Positions 1 through 13,472 of a stretch of 64,000 nucleotides of DNA are shown here, piece after piece. The first letter of the stretch is position 1. Each line of letters opens with the position of its first letter. A program made the translations under genes and the position numbers. Origin of the DNA: Lethocerus indicus (lineage: Eukaryota; Arthropoda; Insecta; Hemiptera; Belostomatidae); contig JACDQD010000003.1 of NCBI GenBank assembly GCA_019843655.1, positions 33,158,224-33,222,223 on the forward strand, read 5' to 3'. Under the pieces are notes generated by a model, which saw only the letters and a list, made by a program, of their open reading frames with translations, was not told where the DNA came from and searched no databases.

Positions 1-1146
1 TAGTTATCCTTCTCCTTTTCCTCTGTGATTCATTTTCCCTGTGCCAGTTGAAATTCTGCGCATATTTTGTTAACCGGTTTTCAAGCTGTTAACGTAATTT
101 GAAAAAAAGTGTGCATTTGTCGACTCCTTTTTTCGCAGTTCAGTCCGTGGGACCGGTTGTTCGCGAAGGAAATAAAGTCATAATTATCGGACAAGGACAC
201 CGCATTACCGATATGAAAATCGGATATATCCGGCCGAAGTGGAGTAGAGTAACGTTGTCCTAACCCGTGACTCACGCTGACCTTTCCCAACCCCAGAAAC
301 TTGTTGGAAACGCCGGGAAAATACAGTCCTTGGATTGTTTAATCCACCGAACGTAAAACAGAACGGATATGGCGTTATTTATTTATTTATTTGCACCTAT
401 AATTCATCAATAACCTCGATCTTTCAGAACCGAGGTGCCTTGGGGTTTCAGTACTTTATTCTTTTAAATTTAGTTGAATGAATCCTATAAAGTGATCATA
501 ACCCTCGGTTTATTAATCCGATAGGTTACACGACATGATAATATTAAACTTTTGGTTTCTCTTAAGACAAAGTTCAATGAAAGTACCGCATGAACTTTTT
601 TTTAGAGATGTTTCCTGAGTTGTTTTTTTTCCCTTCTTCCGTATTAGTTTTGGCTCGATACGTCGACATTCACGGGATCGTCCCCATTTAAATAAAATTC
701 TGCGGTCGGCCATCGGTGGGTGTTGCCTTTCTCATGCGTCGTCCCTTTCAGAAAACACTTATTGTCGCTCCACTTAAAATATTTAGCTTGGCTCTTGGTT
801 GGAGATCGTGTGGTCTATTTATACGGGGGTTTGAGTGTGTCTGCGTGCGTCTCCGATGTTTACTCCCTTGGGTTTTGGTTGGTTCTTCTTCTTCTCCCTA
901 TTGAAACAAGAGCGCCCCTCCACCCCCCTCGCGCTGTCTGAAATGCCCTTCTCTGAGCGCGCTTCTTAACATCCGTCCATTCTGCGGGGTTCCTCTTTCC
1001 CCTTTCCGTGTGCCGTTCCTCTTCCACCGAATTTACATTGGTTTCCTGGAATTCCCGGATCGTTTTCAATCACCCACGAATGTTACACATCAAACGATCG
1101 TTGAAAGTCGTCCGATGGAAAGAAGCAAAATGTTCCACACACTCCG

Positions 1147-1149
<3 letters not shown>

Positions 1150-1195
<46 letters not shown>
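1150..1195. repeat. (TA)n microsatellite
   Basis: 46 bases of pure TA dinucleotide. Open frames across it encode only alternating Tyr and Ile and are not genes. Confidence 0.98.
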
Positions 1196-1198
<3 letters not shown>

Positions 1199-1642
1199 GG
1201 AAACCGTAGGTAGATAAAATAAATACTATATAAAGTAAATAAATTATGATTTTTAATACTTGTGATAACATTTCTATAGAAATATTGTGAGTTACCGCTC
1301 CTCTTCCTCCACAAAAACTCCCGATAAAAACCAGAATTTTGAATATTTGTTGGTTTAAATTTATTCCTTTTAAGAGGATAACGGGGAAGGGTGGGTGTAT
1401 ATTTCTTAAGCCTCGGTATTCTGTCGGGCGGATGGTGGGGGCGGGGCGGCTTCTGAACCGCCCCTAATCAAGTATTAAAGGGAATTCTTGATTAGTTCTG
1501 TAACGAGCCGTATTGATTCTCGCGTTGTCTCTGGACCCGTTCTCTTTTAATCCCGCCGTTAACGCAACCTCGGACACTGGCCCCCCGGCCTCCATTTTCA
1601 ATAAAGCGTATTAAATCGCTGCGAAGATTATACCAGTTGAAC

Positions 1643-1715
1643 TCTTTTTTTTTAATTCCCGCATGTGCGTGAGAGTTCCGCTCTCAATCCTGCCTGGCGA
1701 CTGGTTCATCGACCT
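1643..1715. repeat. Diverged relative of the 3840-4022 repeat
   Basis: GAACTCTTTTTTTTAATTC, then GAGAGTTCCGCTCTC, CTGCCTGGCGACTGGTTC. It aligns in order with the second unit at 3953-4027 (GAACTCTTTTTTTAGTTC, TTCGCTCTC, TGCCCGGCGACCGGTTC). Confidence 0.4.
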
Positions 1716-3839
1716 TTCGTCCTGGACCGAATTGCTGTCTGAGAGGGAAACAGTGGACCGTTGGCAAAAACCCTTCCGCGAATTTTCCGATTTCTCCGTG
1801 TATTCGGACGTCCGTCCTAATATTGCGGAAAGTATGTAGCGGGATTTCTAAATCATGAAGTCTCTACCGGGTTATTTTTCCTCAACCGTTACACCGCGCA
1901 TTGACTCACGACGTTTTCGACCTGTGATTCTTCCGAATGGCTCTCGGATAATTTCCTCGTTTTACAGAAACACTTGTCAATTGTCGACCTTTGTTACTTG
2001 GTTTTTATGCGTAATTGAAATTACTAGGAATTAAGAACGACTCATTTCGGTTTACAGCGCAGATGATACAAATTCAATTTCTCTCGTTGAAACCATTACT
2101 TGAATTTCGCAATATATTTAGAAGATAAATAGCAGATATTTTGAGTAATTGATTACAGCAGTCTACAAACAAACATTGGTTGAAATGTGTGTGTTTTGTA
2201 TGTATAAAAAGTAATAAGTTGTTTGACGCTTTCGTTAATAATGAAGGGTGTCCCTTCGTTAGCGGACGGTCGGAAAAATTACGGTGGCTTATATTTCCGA
2301 TAGGCAACCCGAACTCTTCCTTTAACCCAATTAATTTCGTTTTGCCGGATTCGAAATATTTTTTTCTTCAATTTAAATCCGGGCTTTTCCAGGAAGGTTG
2401 TTTTTTCCGACTGAAGGGTTGTGCCAGTTTTGTTGTTCGGATTCGTCTGTGGCCGGTTTCTCTCCCGTTTAAATTAATAGTAAACTGGGCGCCGATATTT
2501 CGTAGCCGCGAATCGACTGGTAATTTGGCCACCTGTTATTGTCCCCGGCGTTCACCAGTTTTCCGTATGGGGCTGTGTAAATACGGCCCGTAATTTTCGA
2601 ACCCCCTTTCACCCCCCATTTTATCTGCGGGGACCCATATTGTGACCGGTTCATTGTCCCTGAAACGTTATTATTCCCATTAGTATTCTTTCCGAGAATA
2701 TACATAATTAGTTCGGTTGTATTGGTTTCGGCTCGATTGTTTTTACAAATAACGAATCATAAATTCACAGATATGTGTGTGTGTACCCGCACATTTAAAA
2801 TACTTATTTTCGGTCCGTTTCATATTTTTTAGCAATGTCCCGCATTATCTTTCTAAAATGGTGTGCCCGACTCTAACCGACATACCCTTAGTTATATTAT
2901 AATAAAATATTCCTTACTACTTTTAATTTAGATGGAATATGGGTAAGCGCAGTGCATGCAATTAGTATTTAATTCTCGTACACTTACTTATTTATTGATT
3001 TTATATCACTTCATTGAATCTATACCACCGAGTGTTACGGAGTAAATAAGGTTTGAATTTTTAAAAATCATCCTGTTCATTTTATTTTTAATCCTGTATA
3101 AACGCGAATTTATTATTTCGTTCCTTAAGAGATAATTGCACAACATCAATACATCTGAAGTACATAAAAGTTTTAATATATTTTATATGTATGTTTTACA
3201 AAAAAGTCTTACAATTCTCATCGACCGTGAACTTTTTCCGCTCCTTTTCCACCTAGTCGTTTTTCCGCCTATCTCGTCAAAGGGAGGGGGGTGTTTGCAA
3301 AGGTCGTTTGGGGAATTGTTAATATGGGCGAGTCTCATTTTGGTTGGGGAGTCGGGTACGACGACACCGGGGTGAGGACATGCGGGCGTATCCAATAAAA
3401 TAGGGGCGCCGCCGCAACAACCCCCGGCCCTGTTCTATGCAGGGGCCCCGAACTGAAAAAAAAACCAAAAAACACTCGACTTCATTTGATTAGCCTCCCC
3501 TAGCCGCGTGTCTCAGTTGTACAAAACTCACCCCCTCGCTCCCGCTCCCCCATCACTCTCTCCCTCTCCCTCTCGGAGATATCCCCGCCGATGTAGAATA
3601 TAACCGAGCCCCGGATACCGACCCTTCAGTTTTAATTAAACGGTCCCGACTGACGCTACACCGGCGGCCCGCGTTTACCCGGAAACTTCAATGGATATTT
3701 GGAAGTATATCGCTGGGTCCTACCCAACCGCGCCTTTTGGCCGCTCGGTACTCCCCTTCGCGACTGTTTTTTTGTTTCCCCTGTAATTGAAATAGGGTTA
3801 TATTCGGGTGAAATATTTGCCGCACAGAACAAGAGTACT

Positions 3840-4022
3840 TGCTTTTTTTTTTAGTTCATTCTCTCTTTTGGGTGGCATTTCTGAAACGTTTGCTCCAACA
3901 CTGCCTGGTGGCTAATTTGCAGAGTAAAACAAAAATTCGGTATCAGGATATGAACTCTTTTTTTAGTTCATTATCTTTTCTGAGTGGCATTTACGAAAGT
4001 TTCGCTCTCTGCCCGGCGACCG
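3840..4022. repeat. Imperfect tandem duplication, 112-bp period
   Basis: TTTTTTAGTTCATT, a TCT-rich stretch, GAGTGGCATTT or GGGTGGCATTT, GAAA-GTTT and CGCTC or TGCTC, then CTGCCTGG or CTGCCCGG occur at 3845-3912 and again at 3957-4022. A further relative lies at 1643-1715. Confidence 0.65.
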
Positions 4023-4731
4023 GTTCCTTTACCACGAATAAGGAACCAATTTTCTCTTCTTCGACGGATCATTTTTGCCGGATCCTCGTCGGGAAAACTT
4101 TTCCTCATTTCCGCTGGCGCCCTTTTTTGCACTATAAAAGTGTGTTCTCGGGCTCGGAGAGCGTTCTCACGCCCACCGCCGTCACGAGGTCTCTTCTAAC
4201 TTCATCTCAGTGCGGGCAGTCCCCGAACACGTGATCCCATTCTTCCTCCTCTCAGCAAGCGCATTCCTTCAATGAGCACTGAGTCATCAAGCCCCGCTCG
4301 GGTGGTCTGTCGGTCGAATGGGTCCCACTCTCCAGACTCTAGACTATTAACAATAGTCGGGGATTATTAATTCCTCGAGTGACACTTTTCCTTCTACATT
4401 TCCCCGATTCGTCTCGAGCCATCGTCATTGAGGTCTTGCGCCATCGCCGACACTCAACTCCGAACATAACTCGCGACTCTGAAAATCCGGCATCGAGATA
4501 GTCGGATTACGACGTTTCGGCCGTCTTCGAAAATATTCGAGGGACTGGAACACTCGTGGAATAATAGGATTGTCGGAGGAATAATTCTCGATATTCATTC
4601 TTCTTCGTTTTGTCTCTCGTCCCGACCCGAAACTGGGAAGCCAACAATATAAACTGAGTCGTAAGCTTCTTAACGGTTTGCCGTACGCCCGAAAAGGGAC
4701 CAGTACAACGACAAAAGCGTTTTGAAATATG

Positions 4732-4734
<3 letters not shown>

Positions 4735-4772
<38 letters not shown>

Positions 4773-4792
4773 TATTTATTTATTTATTTATT
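4735..4792. repeat. (TA)n followed by (TTTA)n
   Basis: A TA tract to about 4768 passes straight into about six TTTA units. Confidence 0.97.
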
Positions 4793-6334
4793 GTATATAT
4801 AAACCGGACAGCAATGCAGTCTGGGCGGAGTCATAATGCGGTAACGGCTCGCTTCATTGTCAGCCGGCATGTGATCCTCTGTATTGCAATATTTACTATA
4901 ATCGCGTTGACGCTATTTTAATTAATTTACACTATAAGAGACAGAAAGATATTACTAACATTGTCATTGTTTTACGACCAGTTCTAACACGCGTAAAGTA
5001 TTACGTGGATCCGGTTCTTTGCCAAGTACTAGGACTTGTAAAAATTATATGGAGCCCTCGCAGAAAATTATCCTAGCCTTACTTTCTTTCTAAGGCGTTT
5101 GTAAACTGATGTACGGTAATTATGATGTAGTTTTCTTACTGGGAGAGCTTTCAAGTAGTAGTGTTCGCTCGAAGGACCTCGGTCCCTTCCGAGACTCGAC
5201 CTGCCCCTAGGGGGGCGGAGGGATAGGCCGCAATCTGTGTGCGCTACCGCTTCTTGTACATTACGAGCCGCAACGGCGCCGTTAATTACTTTACTCCTAA
5301 AGTACGCCGCAAAGCCCGTCCCCCCGTGTTACTGCCTAGCGTTAAAGTATACAGCTTTTTGCCCGCCATCTTGGCCACATCGCGTATCTCATTCCCAACC
5401 GCTAACTACCACCCCATCCCCCGTATCCCCTCTATAATTAAAGTTTCTCCAGTACGGTATCCGCACAATTAACTTAATATCTGTGAACTCGGCCGATTGA
5501 ATTTTGTAAACGGGTGGCCGCAGTGGGCCGAATGGGACTCAGTTCATTGCTCAGTTTTTAGTCGTTTATAATTGTCAAGAGTTTTAAGATCCCAGACGAG
5601 GCCAATTTCCCCGTCCCGTTTTCAATTTGTCCGCGATTAAAAACAGTATCGGGTATATCCCCTTTGTTGTTGTTCCTCTGGGACATTGCGTTGTTTATTG
5701 TTGGCAATATAATTTGTGATCCGCATTAATGAAAACCAAATTAACCCGAGAAATAATTCGTAGTATTTTTTCTAGTCTTCCGGCGTTCGAAAATATCCGG
5801 TTTTTATAATAAGTCTTAATATTGGAGCCAGGTTTTACGAGTGTCGTCTCGGGGGTCTTAAAGGGCCGGCGTTGATTTCGGACGCGTCTGAAATTGGGGG
5901 ATAAAGTTAGTCGCGAAGGGCTAGTTGAGAAAGAGAGAGAGGGGGGGAGTCATTTACAAACTGACGGACTGTTAACAGGGAGAATATTTCAGTCGGAGGC
6001 GGGTTTTAATTGCACTTTTGAATCGAGACCCCTTCCCCCTTTTTCCTCGAAATGAGTAATCTCCTCCTCCTCCTTTTTTCCTCTTTTTTTCTTCTTTTTC
6101 TTAATTAACGCCGCGTTTAATTCTGGGCCCCGCCCGTTCGTCAGAGGCGCTATTCTGGCCCTCTCCCCCCCGTGCTTATACTCCCCATCGACGCGCTTGT
6201 CCTTATTACACCGTCGGGGAAGAAGAGGGGGCGTTTCGTGTTTTGATTGTTCCCGTCGCGTTCGGACTGCTGATAATGGGCCCGATTCCACAGGTTGTTT
6301 GTTAAACCCTCGGCTGAAAGATATTGACATTGGG

Positions 6335-6380
6335 GGGAGAGTGAGAGTGAGGGAGAGAGGGAGGGAGGGAGGTAGGGAGG
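6335..6380. repeat. GA / GGGA purine tract
   Basis: Imperfect GA repeats followed by GGGA units on the plus strand. Confidence 0.9.
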
Positions 6381-9300
6381 TGACGGGGTCCTACTTCTTC
6401 AACAGATTGTGGACAGCCGCCGGCCCGGATAAATCACATTCCGCTCTGAGGAGGAGACACATTTGCCCCACCATTTACTTCTTCCTCCCCCGCCGACCGT
6501 TTCTGCCCTGATATCACCGGCTGTTACTTCTTTAATAGGCCCAGATTTATAGTCCCACGTCTTTTCCCAGATTACCTCCATTATCACTAATACATTATAC
6601 CATCAGATTGCTCCCGACCAAATAGGCTCTTTTTGGACCCCCAATTTTTCAATAATATTTTCTACTCCACATTTTGTACGGTCGTACTGTACCTTTCGCA
6701 TTTAATGTTCTAGTTTATAAAAAAATATGAGCATCGCATAATGTGAAAAATATTTATGAAACGAGGAGTGGAATCCAAGAACCGTGACTAAGCAATTTAA
6801 GTTGTTATTACTTCCTGAATTTATACGAATTTTGAGTCCTCTCATTTACTACCGAGTTTGTCATTATAGTAATAATTGTCGTACTTTGTGTTGACTCTAG
6901 AATTATATTGCCTTGGCTCTTAATTCTGTCGCATTTAATATTTTATCTCGTCTTCTAGTTTTGCCCGGTCGAAAGTCTAGGTTTAAAACGGACCTCGCTA
7001 GCGGGCGGTCTCGCCGGAATTAATTTCGTACTTCGCTTCGGAGGCGAAACGAAGCGCGTCCAAAACAAATTGTGCGCTGGCGGGCATTGTGGCCGCCTCT
7101 CTCCGCCGTATTTTGGACCGGTCGCAAGAGGGGGGGGGAACAACAAGGAAATGCTCATTGCTCTATATAAAAGCCTAGTTGGAATAGATAGGAGTAACGC
7201 ACTATTTCTGTCCACTGTAGTCTTATTAACTCGGGGTTTTAAAAATATTTGCCCTTGGCAGCAGCTCACGAATTCTTCGGTGGCGATTCACAGGTTTTCC
7301 GGCAACCGTGCCTCCTATAGGGACTGGCAGGGGAGAGAGCCAGCCAGCCCCACTAAACTACACAATGCTTTACTATTCACTTCTGTTCAGATTCACAATT
7401 ACCTCCTAGAAATAGATTAGTTTAACGGCTTATCTTTTTCTTTTTGCTTGTGTAACAATACGCGAAAAGGAAAACTTCTTTATTCAAAGGAACAATAGGT
7501 AATCGAAGGGAACTTACTTCACTACTAATATTGCGTAACCTCATTATCGACATTTTCTACATATATCGTTATATGTTCTCTATTAGAGTTTACATTAGAT
7601 ATCGCCATTAAAAATGTGTAATAAGGTGTATCGATATTCAATCGATTTGTTGTTAAGGGGTTAAGGTTATGTTGGACCGTATACTGTGAATAAACCGAAT
7701 TTTTATATATCGATCGCGAGTGTATACCTTATACAGAGAAAAAGTGAGGACGTTTAGGCGCGTAAGCGTTAGCTCTCCGGTAATAAATTTAGCAATTTCT
7801 AGTAAACTGGCCCTACTTTCCGTGCACTAATTACGCCCGAATTCTCGAAAGTCCGTATACAATTAATTCCACATTGTGTTTCGCGTTCCTACGTTTAACG
7901 GCCGCGGCTATCTGGTCGGTTTTTACGACGCCGGCCGTTGCATTTCAGGGTCGCTCCCCTTGCCTACAGTTGTCCCAATTAGGAGGGAGAGCGGTGTGAC
8001 GTCATAGGGGTAGGGGGTAGGGGTAATAGAGGAATAAGGTCCTGGGAGGGATATTTAATGATAAGAGGGAGGAGTTGGAGATAAGTCGGTAATAGGGCGT
8101 TGTTGCTCCCGTGACTGCTGGCCTCCTCTAGTTTACACTGGAAAGTAGCGCTCCGCTTTTATCGCTCCGCCTCACGGAATATCATTCAATACGCGACATG
8201 GAACAACTCTCTTCTTAATTCTGACCAACGCCCGGCCCTTGTGCCCTGTTTTTTTTCAACATTTCTAAGCGTTCTTTATAGTTTATTTTAAATTAATGTC
8301 CCCCGTTTCGTGTACGCCCCGTCGGAGCACGCCTTTCGGGCGTAATATCAATTTAACCTGTTGTTTGTGGAGGCGCCTTTCGCTTTCTGCGAAATATACC
8401 GGCTACGGGTAACGGCTTACCTTTTTACGTGCGCTCGCGGACAATTCCTAAATATTATTTATCGATAGAAATCGAAATGATATAAAATTAAGTTTCTGGG
8501 TATCCTATCCATTATTTTCTCTTCTGATTAGTATGCGCTAACTAATTTAGTCCTGTTCATCGTGGACGCGTTCTAGCAAGGAAAATTGCAAATTTTTCCA
8601 CCGTCAATAACTTAGTAACCAGTTTCGGTCGTGCATCGGGGATTCGGGTGTTGCTTAACGATCGTATGGACGATTCGACCGTGAACCGCTCGTGGGGCCG
8701 TCGGCGATGTTGGGCCCCCCGCTTTAAGTAGGGCCCTAAGTAAGGTCGTGTCGGAAACTTGAAAAAGTGTAGTGGTGTGATGCGGCCTCTTTTTTCTCTC
8801 CCCCCGCCCCAACCCTCTGTTCTTTAGACACGCGAAGAAGACGTGCCCTGGCATACATTAACCGCTCCCGTCCCCCCATTTTAGCCATACACGGCAAAGC
8901 CCCTTTCCCGGGGCTTTAACGCGTGAAAAACTGAAACCGTCGTCGTCGGCGTGAAACGCCGCAATTTTAGTACTCATTAAACTCATATATTAGACAAGGG
9001 GCCGCCCAACTTTAGCCCCGGAGAGGGAACATTAAAAGTTTTGTAATGAATGTTGGTGGCGCGGGGTGGAGCGGAGAGGTTACATTTTTTTGAAATTCGC
9101 CTAAATTATGAAGCTATCTTAGAAGCAGTCTGTATATCGACGAGAATATTAAGAGTAGAAGGTTGGAGTTAAACATCGCTTATGTTATATTTCGTTAGCG
9201 AAGAATGCATGGCGTCTAAAGTAAAAGACTCTCGGGGAGGGCTATTTAAAAATGCTGCAACTTAATTTGAATGTACTCTCGAATATATACTCCTCTTCTG

Positions 9301-12278
9301 CCGATCAAAGCGGTTCTGGAGGCCACCTTCCGTCAGAAGTCAACCCCCGTTGTTATCTTCATCCGAGCAGCTCCTCCTAAAAGGGTTGTCTCGAGTGGAA
9401 ACCGAGCTTTGGGGGAGGCAAAGAAAGAAAGATGGCGTCGAACTAGTATAACCCGTATAACCCTTTAATACTACCTTACTGTAGTCGCCTGTCTTTACTC
9501 CACGTGTTCGGTGTTCTTAAACAGGACATTATGATTTCTCGGCTGAAGTTTTATGTATATATAAAACCCGCATTTTTCGGCTAGAGTTTAAAATGTTTGT
9601 TTGTGATATATAGACCCAGAAATATAGAGGTATATGACGGATAGGTGAATGACTGTCGGAAGAATTTTGAAATTATATTTATGGTAGGGGGGTTTTGAAA
9701 TATCAACGGACATCTTGCGCGATGTTAATCGGCTCGTTTCAACCTGGCGCTGTGTTTCAACCTTCCGCCGTCTTGCGCAACAGAAGGTGGAGGGTTCGGT
9801 AAGGTTGTGCCTTAAGTGTGGCACTCGTCATTAGCGGTGGGGTACGGCCGCCCTTTTATGTGTAGCCGGCTCCCCTATGTGTAGGGGCTGTTGTCGAGGA
9901 AATGCCACCGGAGCACAGGGCTCGGCGCTCTAATGTCGGACTCGATGGCATTTGTCAAATGTCAAAACGCCCCCCCTCGCTATCGCGATTCGCCCATCTT
10001 GTCCGTAACGCGGGGACATTTAACAGACCTTACCCCACGATTCGCTTATTCATCTCCGGCCCTTAAGGAAAGTGTTACGCCCGCTCTTATATTCCACCTC
10101 ATGTTTCAGACCTTTAATACCTAATATCTTGGGAAACCGGTTGTGTGTATTATTATTTTTGCCCGTTATCGGATAATTCCTGACGTTAAACGAATATCAC
10201 AGTTTTATTGTGAACTTACTGTGAAAGGTTCCACTGTTCCTAGTAGGCTGTCTCAGAAGGTTGCGGTCAGATTCCTTTCCGCCGCTCGAACTGAACTTGT
10301 TAGGCCCGGTCAAGCGGTATTAAATAACAACGGGAATCAACCTCGCCTCGAGACCGCCCAGCGGTGTACGCGCATAAACGTTACCGGCGTCAGACCCGAA
10401 TTCGTGGGCCTCGGGTCTGAATAAATAACTAGTTTTCGGTCGCGAACATTCGTTCGAGTTGCGCCCCCCCTTTCGAAGAGTTGGCGGTGTAGGCTGGATA
10501 TTTACAGACGCGCGGACAAAAAGTGTTTCACCCCAATCAGCCCGCGTTTATCTTGTATCCCGTCTACTGTAAACATTTGCCCTCCCCCCCTTCCCCAATA
10601 GTTGATGCGTTACACCACCTATATATTGGCGCGTGTCCATCACTTCGGATATTAAAAATCTTCCCGGTAGACAAAACGAGTGGGGAATTCGAAATTCGTC
10701 TTAAAAAAACTAGGAATTGTACTGAATATTCAGTAATTCTGTTGGACAAATTGAATACTCATAAATAATACAAAAAACGCGAATGTTTTAAAGAATAATA
10801 TAACCAGTTCTGGAAATGAGTAATCGTATAAATATAATTTCCATTATGTTAGTAACAATGTTATTATTATTTTCAAGTTTTTATGGCGTATAAGTAGTTT
10901 TTCTTTTGAGTTGTCAATATCGCGGTCGGTTGGTGGTGAGTTATTAGCCTATCGGATACTTAAGCCTCCTCATTGCCGGAAATATAAAAAGCAAACGGAC
11001 CCGGCGGGATCCGATACTTTACTATTTTATATTTGAGACTGCAATAACGCGTGGGGCCCGCGATAGCGCCAATAAAAATAAAGGGCAGTGACGCCCGCCC
11101 GTTACGATAGCCTATGTTTGTATAGCCGGCGATCGATATCGGCCGGCTGTAAAATGAAGTTTTTTACCGGCCATCCGTGGGGCTAATGCGCAAACATTTG
11201 ACCCGATGGGCGTGGGGGTGGGACGGGATTGGGAGCGTTCGGTTTCGATTTTGGCCGATGGCCGCCGCTCAATTGCCCACGATGGAAACTGCCCCCGACA
11301 CGCCGTTTCGCCCCCCATTCACGTCTCCAATTCAAAACGCCCGGTGTCGACCTGTTAAAACGGCCATTTACTGTCTTAACGGCGGGGAGAAGTATCTCAT
11401 CGCGGCGGACCCAGCGAGACATTCGGTGGGACCGAACTGCGTCTGGATCGTCTTCGAGTCTGTCCCATTTTTTATGATTATTTATTGCTGCGCACCACCT
11501 CGGACTTCGGACTTGAAACTCGAACAACAAAAAAACCGTGTTTTGAAACTTTCGAAGAAAAACTCGAAGTTGGAACATAGAGCGCGTTCCTGGGGATGTC
11601 CGCGGAGCTGACCAATGAAAACCTGCATAGTACACGGATCAACGGCAAGAAGTGGCTGAGGAACTGTCCTCAGAAGAAGTTAAGGATGCGTTCCCACTGC
11701 TGGCATTAAAGAACTTCGCTCTGTAGAGACTTGGCACACAGATGTCGCAGTTCTAAACCGGGTTATCGACTTGTTGATCGACGAATTAATATAATTAACG
11801 ATATTTCCAGTGTGGAAACTTGATTCGAAAGTCGAACCGTTTCCTGGAACGGATTGTGTTCCAAGTTTCTTTTTCACTACGGAAGGACGCGGACAGGGCA
11901 GATTTTCGTCTTATCTATTTTACAATGTATATTCGCACGGGCTGGAGTTGTTAATAATTCGCGTATCTAGATGGGAAAAAAATAATATATAGAAATCGTT
12001 CCACAAATTAATTCGAGGGATACTCTCGTGTGAACACATCCTAATTCAACAGGTTCCGCGGCTAAAATGTATTTCCATTACGAATGAAATGATGATTTCA
12101 TAACGCTGTAACAATTTTTTCGGAATACCCGTTTTTTAAATGAGAAAATAAATTCCCGGAGTGACTCCATATTGGCTACGCTAATGCAACTCAACTCAGT
12201 GACCGCTACCGCTCCGATAATCCGAGACATAAGCCGCTTAACAAAGTGCAAACAGGATTCTCCAGAAGCGTTACAGAT

Positions 12279-12322
12279 TAACAAAAGACCAAACCGGCTA
12301 TAGGAGACGTGAAAACTACAGT
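12279..12322 (+). mobile_element. Dispersed element, short fragment 6
   Basis: AACAAAAGACCAAACCGGC, then TATAGGAGAC, GTGAAAACTACAG. These match the segment just downstream of the ribozyme-like core in copy 2. The core itself is not present. Confidence 0.5.
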
Positions 12323-13411
12323 CAATTGAATATTCGCCGCCGGTATGAATACATTTCGGTTAACAAATTGAACGCGATAGGTAAATGATCGAGGGCGAAA
12401 CGCCGTCACGGGGCTGTATCGATTGCCGGGCTCAATTTGTGCCGGGTAGATAGGGGAGGTTTCGTGAGGGCGGTTAGGGACGAGGGCTTGACCGCCCCCG
12501 CACCGGCATTCGTCCCCGGCCCTCTATCCTGTTCGGCTGATGATAAGCGGATTCCCAGTGTAAACCTCCCTTCTTCGTAATCCGCTCCGCGTCTCCCCCA
12601 CCCCCTAGTCTAGTATTAACCGTGGTCCGTAAGAACTGAGGCTGGGAAGCTAATTACTCAAAGCCCGGTAGCGGCGGTGGGCGGGGCCGGGGCAAGAAAA
12701 CGGCGGTTAATGAGCGAAGACGAGCCACGACAGATACCTACCACCCTTGCCCCCTTCAACCCCCTCGGTTATCGCCGAGCATCCACATAGCCTCCATTAC
12801 CGGCCTCCCAACCCCCGACCCCTCCTACCCCTTCGGTAACGTCAAAAACGCATTAACCTCGCCCCCGCAAGAAGGTTTGCACGGCAAACACGGGCTAAAT
12901 TCGAGACGACGGCCTAGAACTCTTCCCTTATAGCTTGACTTCCCGCTACGGGAAATATTCCCGGCAGTCCGTAAAATTTTGCAGGTCGTTTTTACCACGA
13001 TCCACCCGCATTTACAGAAATTCTGTGTCAGTTCAACGACTGAAAAATATACAGCCGTACAAAAAGTAATACTGTGATTTACAGCAGAATAAAACGAAAC
13101 ATTGTTTCTCAAAGAGAAATTTTAATTGTGTAAAAATTTCGTATTATGGACAACTCTTAGAGATGCCTTCGTCGGTACAATGTTTAATATAAGTAGCACA
13201 TTAGCCGAGCGTATAAAAATTGTCAGAAAAGATTCTATGCCAGATATTATGAATATTATGAAGATTTAAAAGGTTTATAATTGGTGCTGAATCCTTCCAC
13301 ACTTCACCCTTACCTACGTACACACGGTACTCAGGGACATCCCTCTTTTGTTTGTACGTTCAGAGCGATGTACCAAGAATTTCTTTACTCACTTTATAAA
13401 GTGTATATGTG

Positions 13412-13418
<7 letters not shown>

Positions 13419-13468
<50 letters not shown>
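13419..13468. repeat. (TA)n microsatellite
   Basis: 50 bases of uninterrupted AT dinucleotide, preceded by a diverged GTATATGTGTATA stretch. Confidence 0.98.

Positions 13469-13472
<4 letters not shown>

Larger units (their letters stand above)
1..12278. other. No protein gene recognised
   Basis: Unique-looking DNA with CpG-containing, locally GC-rich patches and the repeats listed separately. Open frames are all short, overlap on both strands and show no family motif. It may be intergenic or part of a long pumilio intron. Confidence 0.6.

Noticed and set aside
1008..1314. Open frames encoding long Tyr-Ile repeats (also at 13389 and 27717-28313)
   Set aside because: They are translations of (TA)n microsatellites.
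11183..11635. Overlapping ~150-codon open frames on both strands
   Set aside because: Both strands are equally open, with no motif; a composition effect.
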